From positions 80,958 through 141,208 of the forward strand of contig DDPY01000031.1 of NCBI GenBank assembly GCA_002342415.1: 60,251 bases of DNA, given 5' to 3'. Source of the stretch: Prevotella sp. UBA2456. GTDB taxonomy: Bacteria > Bacteroidota > Bacteroidia > Bacteroidales > Bacteroidaceae. Below the pieces are notes generated by a model. The model ran no database searches, was not told the DNA's origin, and saw only the letters and a program-made list of their open reading frames with translations. This document shows, in pieces, positions 9,036 to 16,571 of the stretch. Both the position numbers and the translations under genes were made by a program. Within the stretch, counting starts at the first letter, position 1; every line of letters starts with the position of its first letter.

Positions 9036-9043
9036 CAAAGATA
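9036..9043 (-). promoter_or_regulatory. -7 box of the restriction-like operon
   Basis: Minus strand TATCTTTG, about 50 bases before ATG 8987. It would drive the truncated GIY-YIG gene and the intact 334-aa, 1362-aa and BRO-Fic genes. Confidence 0.55.
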
Positions 9044-9148
9044 CGAATATTTTTCTAAAGAGATACATAATTACCTAAAAAAACACTTCCACAGGCCTTG
9101 TGAAAGCCATTATATTTGGATCATTCGGATAATTTGTCTTTTTTAGCC

Positions 9149-9630
9149 CAACACTCCCCCCAGTCGTCTGCAAGCCCTTTGTACAAAGGTGTTCCGACGG
9201 GGTGGGTGTTAGCCAAACACTACACCAAACACTACACCAAACACTACACCCAAACACTACACCCAAACACTACACCCAAAAAGAGTCGGTTGGTCTCTGG
9301 ATGGTACGAATGTGTCCCTTCTCTCTCTGCTTTACTATGAAGAAACAGTCAGTCATGTGAAAAAATGCAACAATCTCTTCGACTCTCGAAAGACTGCTTA
9401 ACCTGCGCGATTTATTTCCCAGCCTTGGGAATTTTTACGCTCTCATCAGGCCGCAATTTTTTCATAGTCATCGTAGTATAAAAACCGCTTTGGTGCATAG
9501 ATGAAAGAGTTGTGAAATATCTGTACAAACGGGGAGTGTTGGGGGTAGTGTTGGGGTAGTGTTGGGCCAACACCCACCCCGTCGGAGTGCCTTTGTACAA
9601 AGGGTTTGCTGACGATTGGGGGGAGTGTTG
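9149..9630. repeat. Long imperfect inverted repeat pair
   Basis: The arm at 9149-9214 (starts CAACACTCCCCCCAGTCGTC, contains CCCTTTGTACAAAGG and GACGGGGTGGGTGTT) is repeated in inverted orientation at 9564-9630 with few mismatches. About 350 bases lie between. The arms are open in several frames and yield chance ORFs of 63-83 codons, which I do not accept as genes. The structure could be a non-autonomous mobile element or two inverted copies of a dispersed repeat. Confidence 0.75.
9214..9275. repeat. 12-13 base tandem repeat, five units
   Basis: Unit CAAACACTACAC, spaced by 0-2 extra C, repeated at 9214, 9226, 9238, 9251 and 9264. A shorter inverted version (GTAGTGTTGG type) adjoins the other arm at about 9535-9565. 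Confidence 0.85.
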
Positions 9631-10047
9631 CCGTATTTTAACGAGATTACTTGTCGTTGTCAACGACCCGTAATCTCATTGCCAACGACATTACGGATCG
9701 TTAGAAGTGCGAACGCGCCACCTTTATCATCAGTCATTGCTTTAAAGATTACACATTTTATTTGTACTTCCCCTCCTGAAACAGGAAAAAGTAACAAAAT
9801 ACCATCAGAAATGAGCTTAGAAACACCAAACGGTTATCTCATCGTATATGTGGGGAATGAGTAACTCTGGCTTTGCCGAACTTACTCTGCACTCGGACTG
9901 CAACGCCACACTCTGCACCGACAGGTCAGAGAAATGAAAAGAAAAGCAAGCTTTCTTTTTGCATTTCTCTCGTTTTTTCGTAACTTTGTAAGAATTCTCA
10001 GCTTTTCTTTGTATAAAGGCAGTTTAGGGGATTGAGGAAAAACTGGG
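9631..10047. other. Gene-poor gap with repeat fragments
   Basis: No convincing gene. At about 9664-9702 there is a fragment close to the 22-base repeat family found at 53056-53197 (shared core TGCCAACGAnATTACGG). At about 9940-9995 lies a copy of the dispersed promoter-like sequence (GCATTTCTCTCG, then CGTAACTTTG with the -7 box TAACTTTG), but no gene follows closely on the plus strand. A frame of 82 codons at 9616-9864 is not supported. Confidence 0.5.
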
Positions 10048-10215
10048 TTACGAATTGGAGACCGTACTCAATTCCGCATTCTTCCACCTAAAGGTAGAAG
10101 TGGGGCGTTGCAATCTGCTATAAACTGCATCAAAGAACACCCGATGTTGAGCCTGCAACCATTTATGACTCATCATCGGGTGCAAAGTTACGAATAAGTG
10201 AGCAAAACACCAAAT
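10048..10215 (-). promoter_or_regulatory. Promoter copy followed by hairpin, no clear gene
   Basis: On the minus strand TTTG (10214-10211), 20 bases, then TAACTTTG (10190-10183) form a strong consensus promoter nearly identical to those before 33942 and 34886. Right behind it the transcript would begin with a stem of CACCCGATG against CATCGGGTG (about 10133-10181). A 106-codon frame covers the region but starts upstream of the promoter and is not convincing. A short untranslated RNA or a decayed gene is possible. Confidence 0.4.
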
Positions 10216-10441
10216 ATATTTGAGTATTTTCGAACGAGAGTAACTTCGAGACATAGTCTCAAAGGTAATCATTCTTTTTGAAAGAACCAAATCCAGACTC
10301 AACTTTTTCTTCTGAGCTTGCTCCTCGCTCACAAAGCAGATTGCGGCATCTTTACTGGCACTTGCCAAAAAGGTGCGTATTAGGCTACGTCCTTCTATCG
10401 AAATAATATGCTGATTTTTCTTATGTATCGAATTATTTTAC

Positions 10442-10449
10442 TACCTTTG
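10442..10449 (+). promoter_or_regulatory. -7 box for KilA-N gene
   Basis: TACCTTTG, about 50 bases before the ATG at 10500. The leader that follows consists mostly of a tandem duplication. Confidence 0.6.
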
Positions 10450-10488
10450 CACACATAATTCATAACAGGCACACATAATTCATAACAG
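10449..10488. repeat. Perfect 20-base tandem duplication in leader
   Basis: GCACACATAATTCATAACAG occurs twice head to tail (10449-10468 and 10469-10488), between the -7 box and the KilA-N start codon. Confidence 0.95.
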
Positions 10489-10499
10489 ATAGATTACTT

Positions 10500-11300
10500 A
10501 TGGCAAAGATTAATGTCCAGAATACAGAGATAACCGTCGTATCACACAATGACGATGACTACATTTCGCTGACCGATATGGCTCGTAGTCAGTTGCAAGA
10601 GCACATTATTTTCCGTTGGCTCAGTCTGAAAAGCACGATTGAGTACCTTGGAGAATGGGAAATGCTCTACAACCCCAATTTTAATTGTACCGAATTCGGT
10701 ACATTTAGAAATATGGCGGGTAGCAATAACTTTGTTCTGTCAGTAAAAACATGGATAGAAAAGACAGGTGCCATTGGTATCTTTTCTAAAGCGGGTCGCT
10801 ATGGTGGCACTTATGCCCATCGCGATATTGCCTACCACTTTGGCATGTGGATAAGCCCGAAATTCCAACTGCTACTGGTCAAAGAATACCAGCGTCTGAA
10901 AGCAGAAGAACAAAAGATGTTGGGCTGGACGGCAAAGAGAGAACTATCCAAGATTAACTACCATATTCATACCGATGCCATTAAGAGCCATTTGATTCCA
11001 GCAGAAATTACCGCTGCGCAGGCAAGTATCATCTATGCCGAAGAAGCCGATGTTCTGAATGTGGCCATGTTTGGAATGACAGCCAAGCAATGGCGCGAGG
11101 CTAATCCTGACCTCAAAGGCAATATCCGCGACTATGCCACCATCAATGAATTGATATGCCTTTCAAATATGGAGAATATCAATGCCGTACTTATCAACGA
11201 GGGGATTCCGCAAGGAGAAAGACTTGTGAAACTCAATCAGATTGCCATTCAGCAGATGCAGGTGTTGGAAGGAAATAACAACCGAAATCTGCTAAAGTAG
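10500..11300 (+). CDS. KilA-N domain protein
   Basis: A 266-residue protein. The first about 130 residues match the KilA-N DNA-binding domain: DYISLTDMAR near residues 20-29, then VKTWIEKTGAIGIFSKAGRYGGTYAHRDIAYHFGMWISPKF in pieces (about 82-122), a pattern shared with phage and Bacteroidota antirepressor-like proteins. The C-terminal half is helical with ...AAQASIIYAEEADVLNVAMFGMTAKQWR... type sequence typical of this family in Bacteroidales. It lacks membrane segments. KilA-N proteins bind DNA and are often found in prophages, mobile islands and defence regions. The next gene, a kinase, starts 10 bases downstream on the same strand. Function beyond DNA binding is unknown. Confidence 0.85.
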   Translation: MAKINVQNTEITVVSHNDDDYISLTDMARSQLQEHIIFRWLSLKSTIEYLGEWEMLYNPNFNCTEFGTFRNMAGSNNFVLSVKTWIEKTGAIGIFSKAGRYGGTYAHRDIAYHFGMWISPKFQLLLVKEYQRLKAEEQKMLGWTAKRELSKINYHIHTDAIKSHLIPAEITAAQASIIYAEEADVLNVAMFGMTAKQWREANPDLKGNIRDYATINELICLSNMENINAVLINEGIPQGERLVKLNQIAIQQMQVLEGNNNRNLLK

Positions 11301-11310
11301 AAAACAAAAC

Positions 11311-12489
11311 ATGGCATGCAATGAGCCGACATCAGGGTTTGTCAGATCGGATGACATCCTAAGAACAGACCGATTCACGGACTTTTCCACCGTGCCCAGC
11401 AGAGGATATAGTCTGCTGGTACGAGCAAAACGTCATGGACGATGGTGGATGCTGAAAGGACTGAAGGAATCCTATCGGAATGATACTGTCTATCAGGTTC
11501 TGCTACAAAAGGAGTATGAGATAACCAGCCAGTTGCAGTACCCGATGGTGGTTTCCGTCTTTTCCGTTGAAGAGGTTGAGGGATTTGGGCCATGTATCGT
11601 GATGGAGTGGATAGAAGGCCAGACTCTGAAAGAATGGCTGGCACAGGGAAAGCACTCGCGAAAACAGCGTCGTCATGTGGCAGACATGCTTTTAGAAGCC
11701 TTGGCCTATGTTCAAAGCCGACAGACACAACATCGTGACCTGAAGCCTTCAAACATCATGATTACCCACGATGGGCAGCACCTAAAACTCATTGATTTTG
11801 GCCTTGCCGATACCGACAGCCATACCATTCTGAAAGCGCCTGCAGGCACAGAGGGCTATATGGCGCCAGAGGGGGCATCGGATATATACTCACTGGGCTG
11901 CATTCTGCGTGAAATGGAATTGGGATGGTTGTCGCACTGGGTGGTGCGCCGATGCCTTGCTCCTTTCCATCGCCGCTATAAGGATGTAGCATCTATACAG
12001 CGAGACCTACACCGCTGTTGGCTATGGCCCAAGCGGATTCTGCTGATTGTGGGTATAGTCGCTTTGCTGATAATGCTCGATCTTTGGAGTCAGTCCTATA
12101 ATCAGCAGGGATTGCAAACACTCAGCGATTCCCTGGAAGTCTACAAGAAAGAAAGCATTGAAAAGATGACAGATGAACAAGCCAAAACCGATACATTGCA
12201 GACCCAGTTGAATACGTTAAGCCAACAACGGGAGTTTGAACAAGCAGTCCTCCTGCAGAAACAAGGTCGCATCATGGCTGCAAAAAAGCAGATAGACAGG
12301 CAAGTACTGGCATACGGAATTGAACAGATGCTTGATACAGCCAGTTGCAGACGTAATGTCACCATTCCAGTCATAAGGATTGCTGATGAACTACTAAGAG
12401 ATGCCAAGGATGACGAAGTGAAGGAGTATATTCTGGAGCGTTACCGCAAGCCTTGGCTGAAGCGGTTGTCAGAACTGCCTTTTGATTAG
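11311..12489 (+). CDS. Membrane-bound Ser/Thr protein kinase
   Basis: A 392-residue eukaryotic-type kinase. Visible elements are the ATP lysine in WWMLKGLK (about residue 49), a helix-C glutamate in LQKEYEI (68), HRDLKPSNIM at 141-150, IDFGLAD at 161-167, MAPEG at 184-188 and SDIYSLGCIL at 190-199. The Gly-rich loop is degenerate (VPSRGYSLLVRAK) and the C-lobe is short. A single membrane helix follows at about 241-258 (KRILLIVGIVALLIML), then a Gln/Leu-rich coiled coil (265-330) that would lie outside the cytoplasm. It starts 10 bases after the KilA-N gene and overlaps the 3' end of the opposite gene by 4 bases. All catalytic residues are present, so activity is likely; substrates are unknown. 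Confidence 0.85.
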   Translation: MACNEPTSGFVRSDDILRTDRFTDFSTVPSRGYSLLVRAKRHGRWWMLKGLKESYRNDTVYQVLLQKEYEITSQLQYPMVVSVFSVEEVEGFGPCIVMEWIEGQTLKEWLAQGKHSRKQRRHVADMLLEALAYVQSRQTQHRDLKPSNIMITHDGQHLKLIDFGLADTDSHTILKAPAGTEGYMAPEGASDIYSLGCILREMELGWLSHWVVRRCLAPFHRRYKDVASIQRDLHRCWLWPKRILLIVGIVALLIMLDLWSQSYNQQGLQTLSDSLEVYKKESIEKMTDEQAKTDTLQTQLNTLSQQREFEQAVLLQKQGRIMAAKKQIDRQVLAYGIEQMLDTASCRRNVTIPVIRIADELLRDAKDDEVKEYILERYRKPWLKRLSELPFD

Positions 12490-13043
12490 CCGCAAGCACT
12501 TATTACCACCCCGTCACGCTGACCTGCCACGTATGCCGTTTCAGGAAGTCCCTGGTGGACTAATTCGTCTAAATAAAGTGGTTCATGCTGTATCATCAGA
12601 TGACAGCGAAAAGTGTCGCCCACACATAGTTTCGTGTTCTGAGCTTCCATGATTTCAAACCTGCTTCCGCCCAAATGCCTGATGACGATTCGCCTGTCAG
12701 GACGCCAGGTAATGACAAGCCGCTGCCCTAAACGCATCCCCTCCGTTGACACTCTTTCTTCAATACGGATGCCGCTCTGTACCTCGTCTGAACTGTCTGC
12801 ATGGCTACAGAAGTCTGCATAGTCCTTGTAGCCCACAAACCGTGCCAGCACGTCGAGCGTATGCGGTCGGGTGTCAACTTTCTCCTTGCTCAGATATCCC
12901 CAGAACCGTTTCAGCGTCGTGGGCGAGAGCCGCTCGCGCGTATGTGATAATAACAGGTGGCTCAACTCCTCAAAATCACGTGACACTCTGAGTTGGTGAC
13001 CCGTAGTACGTTCAACCTCGTGTTTCAGTTTTTCTTGCATCAT
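12486..13043 (-). CDS. Hypothetical protein convergent to the kinase
   Basis: A 185-residue soluble protein. The first about 75 residues look helical, with ERLSPTTLKRFWGYL and HTLDVLARFVGYKDYADFC, a pattern I associate with small Bacteroidales regulators that carry a helical N-terminus. The rest (about 90-185) is beta-rich, with LVITWRPDRRIVIRHLG. I do not know a named domain. Its promoter -7 box TAACTTTG (13055-13048) ends 4 bases before the start codon, so the mRNA is probably leaderless. It overlaps the kinase gene tail-to-tail by 4 bases, a sign of compact co-evolution, and may belong to the same functional unit. Confidence 0.75.
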   Translation of the reverse strand: MMQEKLKHEVERTTGHQLRVSRDFEELSHLLLSHTRERLSPTTLKRFWGYLSKEKVDTRPHTLDVLARFVGYKDYADFCSHADSSDEVQSGIRIEERVSTEGMRLGQRLVITWRPDRRIVIRHLGGSRFEIMEAQNTKLCVGDTFRCHLMIQHEPLYLDELVHQGLPETAYVAGQRDGVVISACG

Positions 13044-13047
13044 GGCG

Positions 13048-13055
13048 CAAAGTTA
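13048..13055 (-). promoter_or_regulatory. -7 box giving a leaderless start
   Basis: Minus strand TAACTTTG, then only 4 bases to the ATG at 13043. Transcription should start at or next to the start codon. Confidence 0.6.
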
Positions 13056-13192
13056 CGAATAAACGAGAAAAATGCAAAAGGAAAGACAAAAAAGGACAAG
13101 AAAGGACTTGCAAAAACGTATTCTTCGGGCTAATTTTGCCCTCTAAAAACAAAATATCGGCTCACAATGATACAACTTTCAGAAAAAATGCC

Positions 13193-13200
13193 TATCTTTG
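13193..13200 (+). promoter_or_regulatory. -7 box before structured region
   Basis: TATCTTTG on the plus strand. The first hairpin of the structured region begins directly behind it. The -33 element is not well matched. Confidence 0.5.
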
Positions 13201-13450
13201 TGCCGTGGTTTCGCAAGAGTCCACGACATAGAGGAGAGCAATTAAGCTTTGACCCGCCAGAGAATCTGCAAAATTCGAAGTATAAGGGTGAGAAGTCTGA
13301 AAGCTGCTTCTTCTGCAGTAGCATATATACTGCTCACTCCCTCGTGGAGTCGGCTTACATATATACCTGCAGGTGTGAGCCGATTTCATTCTTACTTATA
13401 CGGGTATTGCAGAACCTTCTGGCTAAGGATGTCAAGAAGGCTCACACTCT
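13201..13450 (+). ncRNA. Candidate structured RNA or long leader
   Basis: Directly behind the -7 box comes a hairpin CGTGG...CCACG (about 13203-13224). A long imperfect stem then closes the element: 13257-13289 (CCAGAGAATCTGCAA ... GTATAAG) pairs with 13396-13423 (CTTATAC ... TTGCAGAACCTTCTGG). Inside are a hairpin ACTCC/GGAGT (about 13337-13351), GGCTTAC/GTGAGCC (about 13353-13382), GCAGTA/TACTGC (about 13314-13332) and the palindrome ACCTGCAGGT. This much pairing without an accepted ORF suggests a functional RNA, for example a 6S-like or regulatory RNA, or a leader of the following small gene. I do not recognise a known family. Confidence 0.5.
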
Positions 13451-13476
13451 TTGTGCATAATTAAAACCTAAATGAG

Positions 13477-13776
13477 ATGATCACGAAAGACAGCTATGGA
13501 GGTGAACTTAAAAAGTTCCGAAAATATTGTAGGAAGCATCCAAATGAATTGGGTTGCTACGTCTATGCTTTGGCCGACCCTACAAAAGGTAAAGAACAAG
13601 TATTTTATGTCGGTAAAGGACAAAAAGAACGGATGTTCAATCATATCCTTAGTTCTTTCTATTTTGAAGGAGCCTCCGTTACGGATAAATCCGTATTAGA
13701 GCGATACATCAATCGTATTGTAGAAATTCCCAAAGGTGCTCGGTATCCTATATTGTATGTCGGTGGATGGAAATAA
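13477..13776 (+). CDS. GIY-YIG domain protein, probably truncated
   Basis: A 99-residue protein. Residues about 27-60 show GCYVYALADPTKG ... VFYVGKGQKERMFNH, the core of a GIY-YIG endonuclease of the LEM-3-like type (Y-V-Y, then YVGKG with an Arg six residues on). Family members continue for another 60-100 residues with the catalytic Glu and Asn. Here the protein ends in ILYVGGWK soon after, so it is probably a truncated or decayed copy. It follows the structured region by about 25-50 bases. The dispanin gene start lies 55 bases after its stop. Confidence 0.6.
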   Translation: MITKDSYGGELKKFRKYCRKHPNELGCYVYALADPTKGKEQVFYVGKGQKERMFNHILSSFYFEGASVTDKSVLERYINRIVEIPKGARYPILYVGGWK

Positions 13777-13831
13777 TAGTGGAGTAGGTAGAAAATCTTC
13801 AGATAAACAATTTATTAAATCAGTATTAATT

Positions 13832-14149
13832 ATGAACGAACAAGAACAAGTAGCTCAAGAACAAAATGTTCAAGAGCAAATGCCAATGATGAAGCCAGAC
13901 AATCATATGGCTTTGGCAATTTTCACAACTATTTGTTGCTGCTTACCATTAGGCATAGTGGCAATCGTTAAAGCTAATAGTGTTAATTCACTTTACATGA
14001 TGAAGCAATACCAAGCAGCCGTAATGGCTTCAAATGAGGCTAAGAAATGGAGCATGATAGGTATTGTGATAAGTCTTGTTGTATGGGTTCTCTACATTGT
14101 GTTCTTTGGAGGATTGGCAGCATTAGCAGGCTTTGCCTCGTTAAGTTGA
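13832..14149 (+). CDS. CD225/dispanin family membrane protein
   Basis: A 105-residue protein from the ATG at 13832. A Gln/Glu-rich cytoplasmic head (EQEQVAQEQNVQEQ) is followed by the CD225 pattern: NHMALAIFTTICCCLPLGIVAIVKA (first membrane helix and cysteines, in pieces), Y-x-A-A-x-x-A-S-x-x-A-K-K-W, and a second helix about 75-97. CD225 proteins (eukaryotic IFITM relatives) sit in membranes; the bacterial role is unknown. I chose the later ATG because the 32 extra upstream residues do not fit the family. The next gene starts 4 bases downstream, so this is the first gene of a three-gene membrane-protein operon. Confidence 0.88.
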   Translation: MNEQEQVAQEQNVQEQMPMMKPDNHMALAIFTTICCCLPLGIVAIVKANSVNSLYMMKQYQAAVMASNEAKKWSMIGIVISLVVWVLYIVFFGGLAALAGFASLS

Positions 14150-14153
14150 TATA

Positions 14154-14525
14154 TTGAAAAAGTTGTACTTGATATTAGCCGTCATATTATTGGGTGGGGT
14201 TGTGTTATACTATCTCAATCCTATCCAATATTGGTTTATGCCAAAATGTCCATTCAAAATAATCACAGGTCTTAGTTGTCCTGGTTGCGGTATACAACGT
14301 GCTGCCCATGCAATAATGCATGGCAAGTTTGCCGAGGGAATCAGGTACAACTATTATCTTATATATTCGGGCCCTTATGCAGCAGCATTTGTCCTAGAAT
14401 GGATAATGCCAATAGGTAAAGCACGAGAGAAACTTTCAAATGTTATCGAAAACAGATATGTGGTAAACTTCTACATATTCTCATTTGTTGCTTGGTTAAT
14501 TGTAAGAAATATGTTAAATTTATAA
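14154..14525 (+). CDS. DUF2752 membrane protein
   Basis: A 123-residue protein with TTG as start codon; no better ATG precedes the first helix. The family signature is clear: CPFKIITGLSCPGCGIQRAAHA (residues about 32-53, shown in the form CP-x6-G-x-x-CPGCG-x-x-R), followed by three predicted membrane helices. The two Cys pairs could bind metal or form disulfides, but function is not established. It lies 4 bases behind the CD225 gene and its end almost touches the TM2 gene (2-base gap), so translation may be coupled. Confidence 0.88.
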   Translation: MKKLYLILAVILLGGVVLYYLNPIQYWFMPKCPFKIITGLSCPGCGIQRAAHAIMHGKFAEGIRYNYYLIYSGPYAAAFVLEWIMPIGKAREKLSNVIENRYVVNFYIFSFVAWLIVRNMLNL

Positions 14526-14527
14526 GA

Positions 14528-14857
14528 ATGGAACGAAGTCAAGTAAATCAATTGTTAGCCATACATGGAAATAAACTACCCTTTGAGTCAATAGAGATGG
14601 TTAAGACAAAACTATTGACGATGGAATATGATATTGCATCCATCCGCATGGCTCAATTTAAAGATCCTATGACATCTTTAATCCTTTCTATTCTTGTGGG
14701 CTCACTGGGAGTCGACCGATTCTATCTGGGGGACATTGGTCTTGGGGTGGGAAAGTTGCTGACTTGCGGTGGTGCATACATTTGGTGGCTCATTGATATC
14801 TTTTTGATTCAAGATGCTACCAAAAAGAAGAATATGGAACTATTACTGATGTTCTAA
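14528..14857 (+). CDS. TM2 domain protein
   Basis: A 109-residue protein from ATG 14528 (an upstream in-frame ATG at 14492 lies inside the DUF2752 gene and is less likely). After a helical cytoplasmic head of about 45 residues it has two membrane helices with the TM2 pattern: SLILSILVGSLGVDRFYLGD (about 51-70), then GVGKLLTCGGAYIWWLIDIF. The short loop carries the family's D-R-F-Y-L-G motif. TM2 proteins occur from bacteria to animals and have no settled biochemical role. It is the third gene of the CD225/DUF2752/TM2 operon. Confidence 0.9.
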   Translation: MERSQVNQLLAIHGNKLPFESIEMVKTKLLTMEYDIASIRMAQFKDPMTSLILSILVGSLGVDRFYLGDIGLGVGKLLTCGGAYIWWLIDIFLIQDATKKKNMELLLMF

Positions 14858-14941
14858 CTTTATCATACATATGAAATTATCGTAAAAATAGGAGTATGCC
14901 GAAAATCCTTTGAAGAGTAGGCAAAATAAAACAATATTATT

Positions 14942-15802
14942 ATGAATAAACTAAATTATTTCTTTGTACTGATGCTTTCGTTATTCATAGCATCTTGTGG
15001 TAATTCTGAAAAAGGTGGCAGTGATAATCCTAATGAAATTAAACTCAAAGTTGAACAGGATTTAGGAAAACTTGGGGAGTATGTAACCGTAGATAACAAC
15101 GAAGTTTTGGTTAAATTGGAAGAAGTTGAGGAAGATGGGGTACAAGGATATCTACTAACTTCTTCGATAGGCATCAACGTCAAAAAGGCCGTCGCTTCTG
15201 ATTATTCATTTCGTTTAGATGCGGAAATACTTGATGAAAACCATATAAAGATAGCAGATCTCCCAGATTTCGAAATTGAAAGTAAGCACGATTATGATAA
15301 TGGAGATTACGATAATGTTCTCTATTCTGGTCAAAAATGGGCAATAGCAAAAAAAGGTGTTAAGAAAGAGAAATGGGGTAAGGAAAGTCAAGAAATGTGG
15401 GAAAAAATAAAGAAAGAAGGAGTTTATATACGAATTGAGCCCTCTTATAGCAGCAGTAAATTTGTAGCATATGAAGGGGCTAATAATTCTTCATCAGAAG
15501 AAATTTCAAGTGAAGAGAATGATAAAGATGAGATTAGTGAAGTTTCTGGAAGTGATTCCGAAGACTGGGACGCTCTGCTGAATTCATACGAGCAGTATGT
15601 TGATAAATACATCTCATACATGAAGAAAGCCGCAAAGGGTGATATGAGTGCACTTTCTGAGTATCCAGCTCTCATGGAGAAAGCCCAGGAATTCAGCAAC
15701 AAGATGAAAAATGCAGAAAGTAGCATGTCTGCATCTCAATGGGCTAAATACAATGAGATTACACAGAAAATGCTAAAAGCTGCTCAGGAAATGAATGAAT
15801 AG
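14942..15802 (+). CDS. Lipoprotein with C-terminal helical domain
   Basis: A 286-residue predicted lipoprotein: hydrophobic signal with lipobox FIASC near residue 19, then a beta-rich central part (about 30-170). An acidic Ser/Glu/Asp linker spans about 178-205. The C-terminal helical domain (about 207-286) contains DWDALLNSYEQYVDKYISYM and MEKAQEFSNKM, a domain I know from many Bacteroidales lipoproteins (DUF6591-like). It should be anchored in the outer or inner membrane. It follows the TM2 gene by 84 bases, perhaps in one transcript, and is ended by a terminator at 15854. Function unknown. Confidence 0.85.
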   Translation: MNKLNYFFVLMLSLFIASCGNSEKGGSDNPNEIKLKVEQDLGKLGEYVTVDNNEVLVKLEEVEEDGVQGYLLTSSIGINVKKAVASDYSFRLDAEILDENHIKIADLPDFEIESKHDYDNGDYDNVLYSGQKWAIAKKGVKKEKWGKESQEMWEKIKKEGVYIRIEPSYSSSKFVAYEGANNSSSEEISSEENDKDEISEVSGSDSEDWDALLNSYEQYVDKYISYMKKAAKGDMSALSEYPALMEKAQEFSNKMKNAESSMSASQWAKYNEITQKMLKAAQEMNE

Positions 15803-15853
15803 TTTATTCTGTATATTCTTATGATAAGGTTTTGATCTGTATAACATAAAAAG

Positions 15854-15895
15854 GTAGGAGGGTATAGGCACGCCCTATACTCGCCTACATCTTTT
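15854..15895 (+). terminator. Rho-independent terminator
   Basis: Stem GTAGG-(internal loop)-GTATAGG against CCTATAC-(loop)-CCTAC, 15854-15888, followed by ATCTTTT. It ends the CD225-to-lipoprotein transcript. Confidence 0.65.
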
Positions 15896-15917
15896 AAATA
15901 AAAACAATTCTACCAAT

Positions 15918-16349
15918 ATGAAAAACAGCTGGTTCAAATTTACCATATTGCCATTACTTATGCTATGTAATATGGCTTATAGTCAAGTCAAGACCAATGC
16001 AACAGAATGGATAACAGTCAGTGAAGATGAAACGGTGACCATTTCATATAACCCCAATATCACGACCAACAAAGACGGAAATCATTTTGTATGGGTTAAG
16101 GCCGTTTACCATACACCTGAATGGCAAAATTATTTCTCACGGATGATAGGCCGTAAAACGCCTGTTGTGACAACAAGGACAAAAGCTGAATATGACGAAA
16201 TCTACAGTTTGGTAAGAGTCAGGCAAGTCATCTGTTATAGTAAAGCAGGAAAGAAGCTATATGACACTGGCGATGACAGATCTGCCGGATGGGGGTATGT
16301 GAATGCTAGTGACCCCGTAGGCATCGTTGGTGAGTATCTGGGGAGGTAG
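15918..16349 (+). CDS. Secreted hypothetical protein
   Basis: A 143-residue protein with a signal peptide (MKNSWFKFTILPLLMLCN, cut probably after YSQ). The mature part is beta-rich: TEWITVSEDETVTISYN, then HFVWVKAVYHT and VRQVICYSKAGKKLYDTGDD. The W-x-x-VS-x-D, VWVK and CYSKAGKKL pattern resembles the surface-adhesin-E type fold found in many small exported proteins, but I am not certain. It probably stays in the periplasm or on the surface. It lies alone between a terminator and an inverted repeat. Confidence 0.75.
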   Translation: MKNSWFKFTILPLLMLCNMAYSQVKTNATEWITVSEDETVTISYNPNITTNKDGNHFVWVKAVYHTPEWQNYFSRMIGRKTPVVTTRTKAEYDEIYSLVRVRQVICYSKAGKKLYDTGDDRSAGWGYVNASDPVGIVGEYLGR

Positions 16350-16426
16350 TGATGCTTAGCAGATAAAAAGTTCACAAGCTTCGGAAGTAGGGTGCTCAAT
16401 ATGATGTCTTTAATTTTATGCATATT

Positions 16427-16546
16427 GCGAGCATCCACATGGGGGACGTGGGCGTCATCGCCCGCGATGTCGCGTAAGCGGCAATGATACAGTAAGGGAT
16501 GAGGATTGGGGGATGAGGACGCCCACGCCCCCGTGTGGATGCTCGC
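16427..16546. repeat. GC-rich inverted repeat, 29-30 base arms
   Basis: The left arm 16427-16456 (GCGAGCATCCACATGGGGGA...) and the right arm 16518-16546 are reverse complements with about two differences. The 61-base loop holds a second short palindrome (TCGCCCGCGA region). The element is much richer in G and C than its surroundings. It has no poly-T tail, so it is not an obvious terminator; it looks like a dispersed palindromic element. Confidence 0.85.
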
Positions 16547-16571
16547 TGATGAAATAAACTGACATAAATCT

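Noticed and set aside
9075..9266. Frames over the CAAACACTACAC repeats (9075-9266 minus, 9116-9340 plus, 9412-9663 minus)
   Set aside because: They are produced by tandem and inverted repeats without stops, have low complexity, and overlap each other on both strands.
10048..10368. 106-codon minus-strand ORF
   Set aside because: Its start lies upstream of a strong promoter located inside the frame, and the composition looks non-coding; no family recognised.
13477..13776. Group I intron with GIY-YIG homing endonuclease (structured RNA plus nuclease)
   Set aside because: No split host gene flanks it and I could not identify the intron core elements; kept only as a possible remnant.
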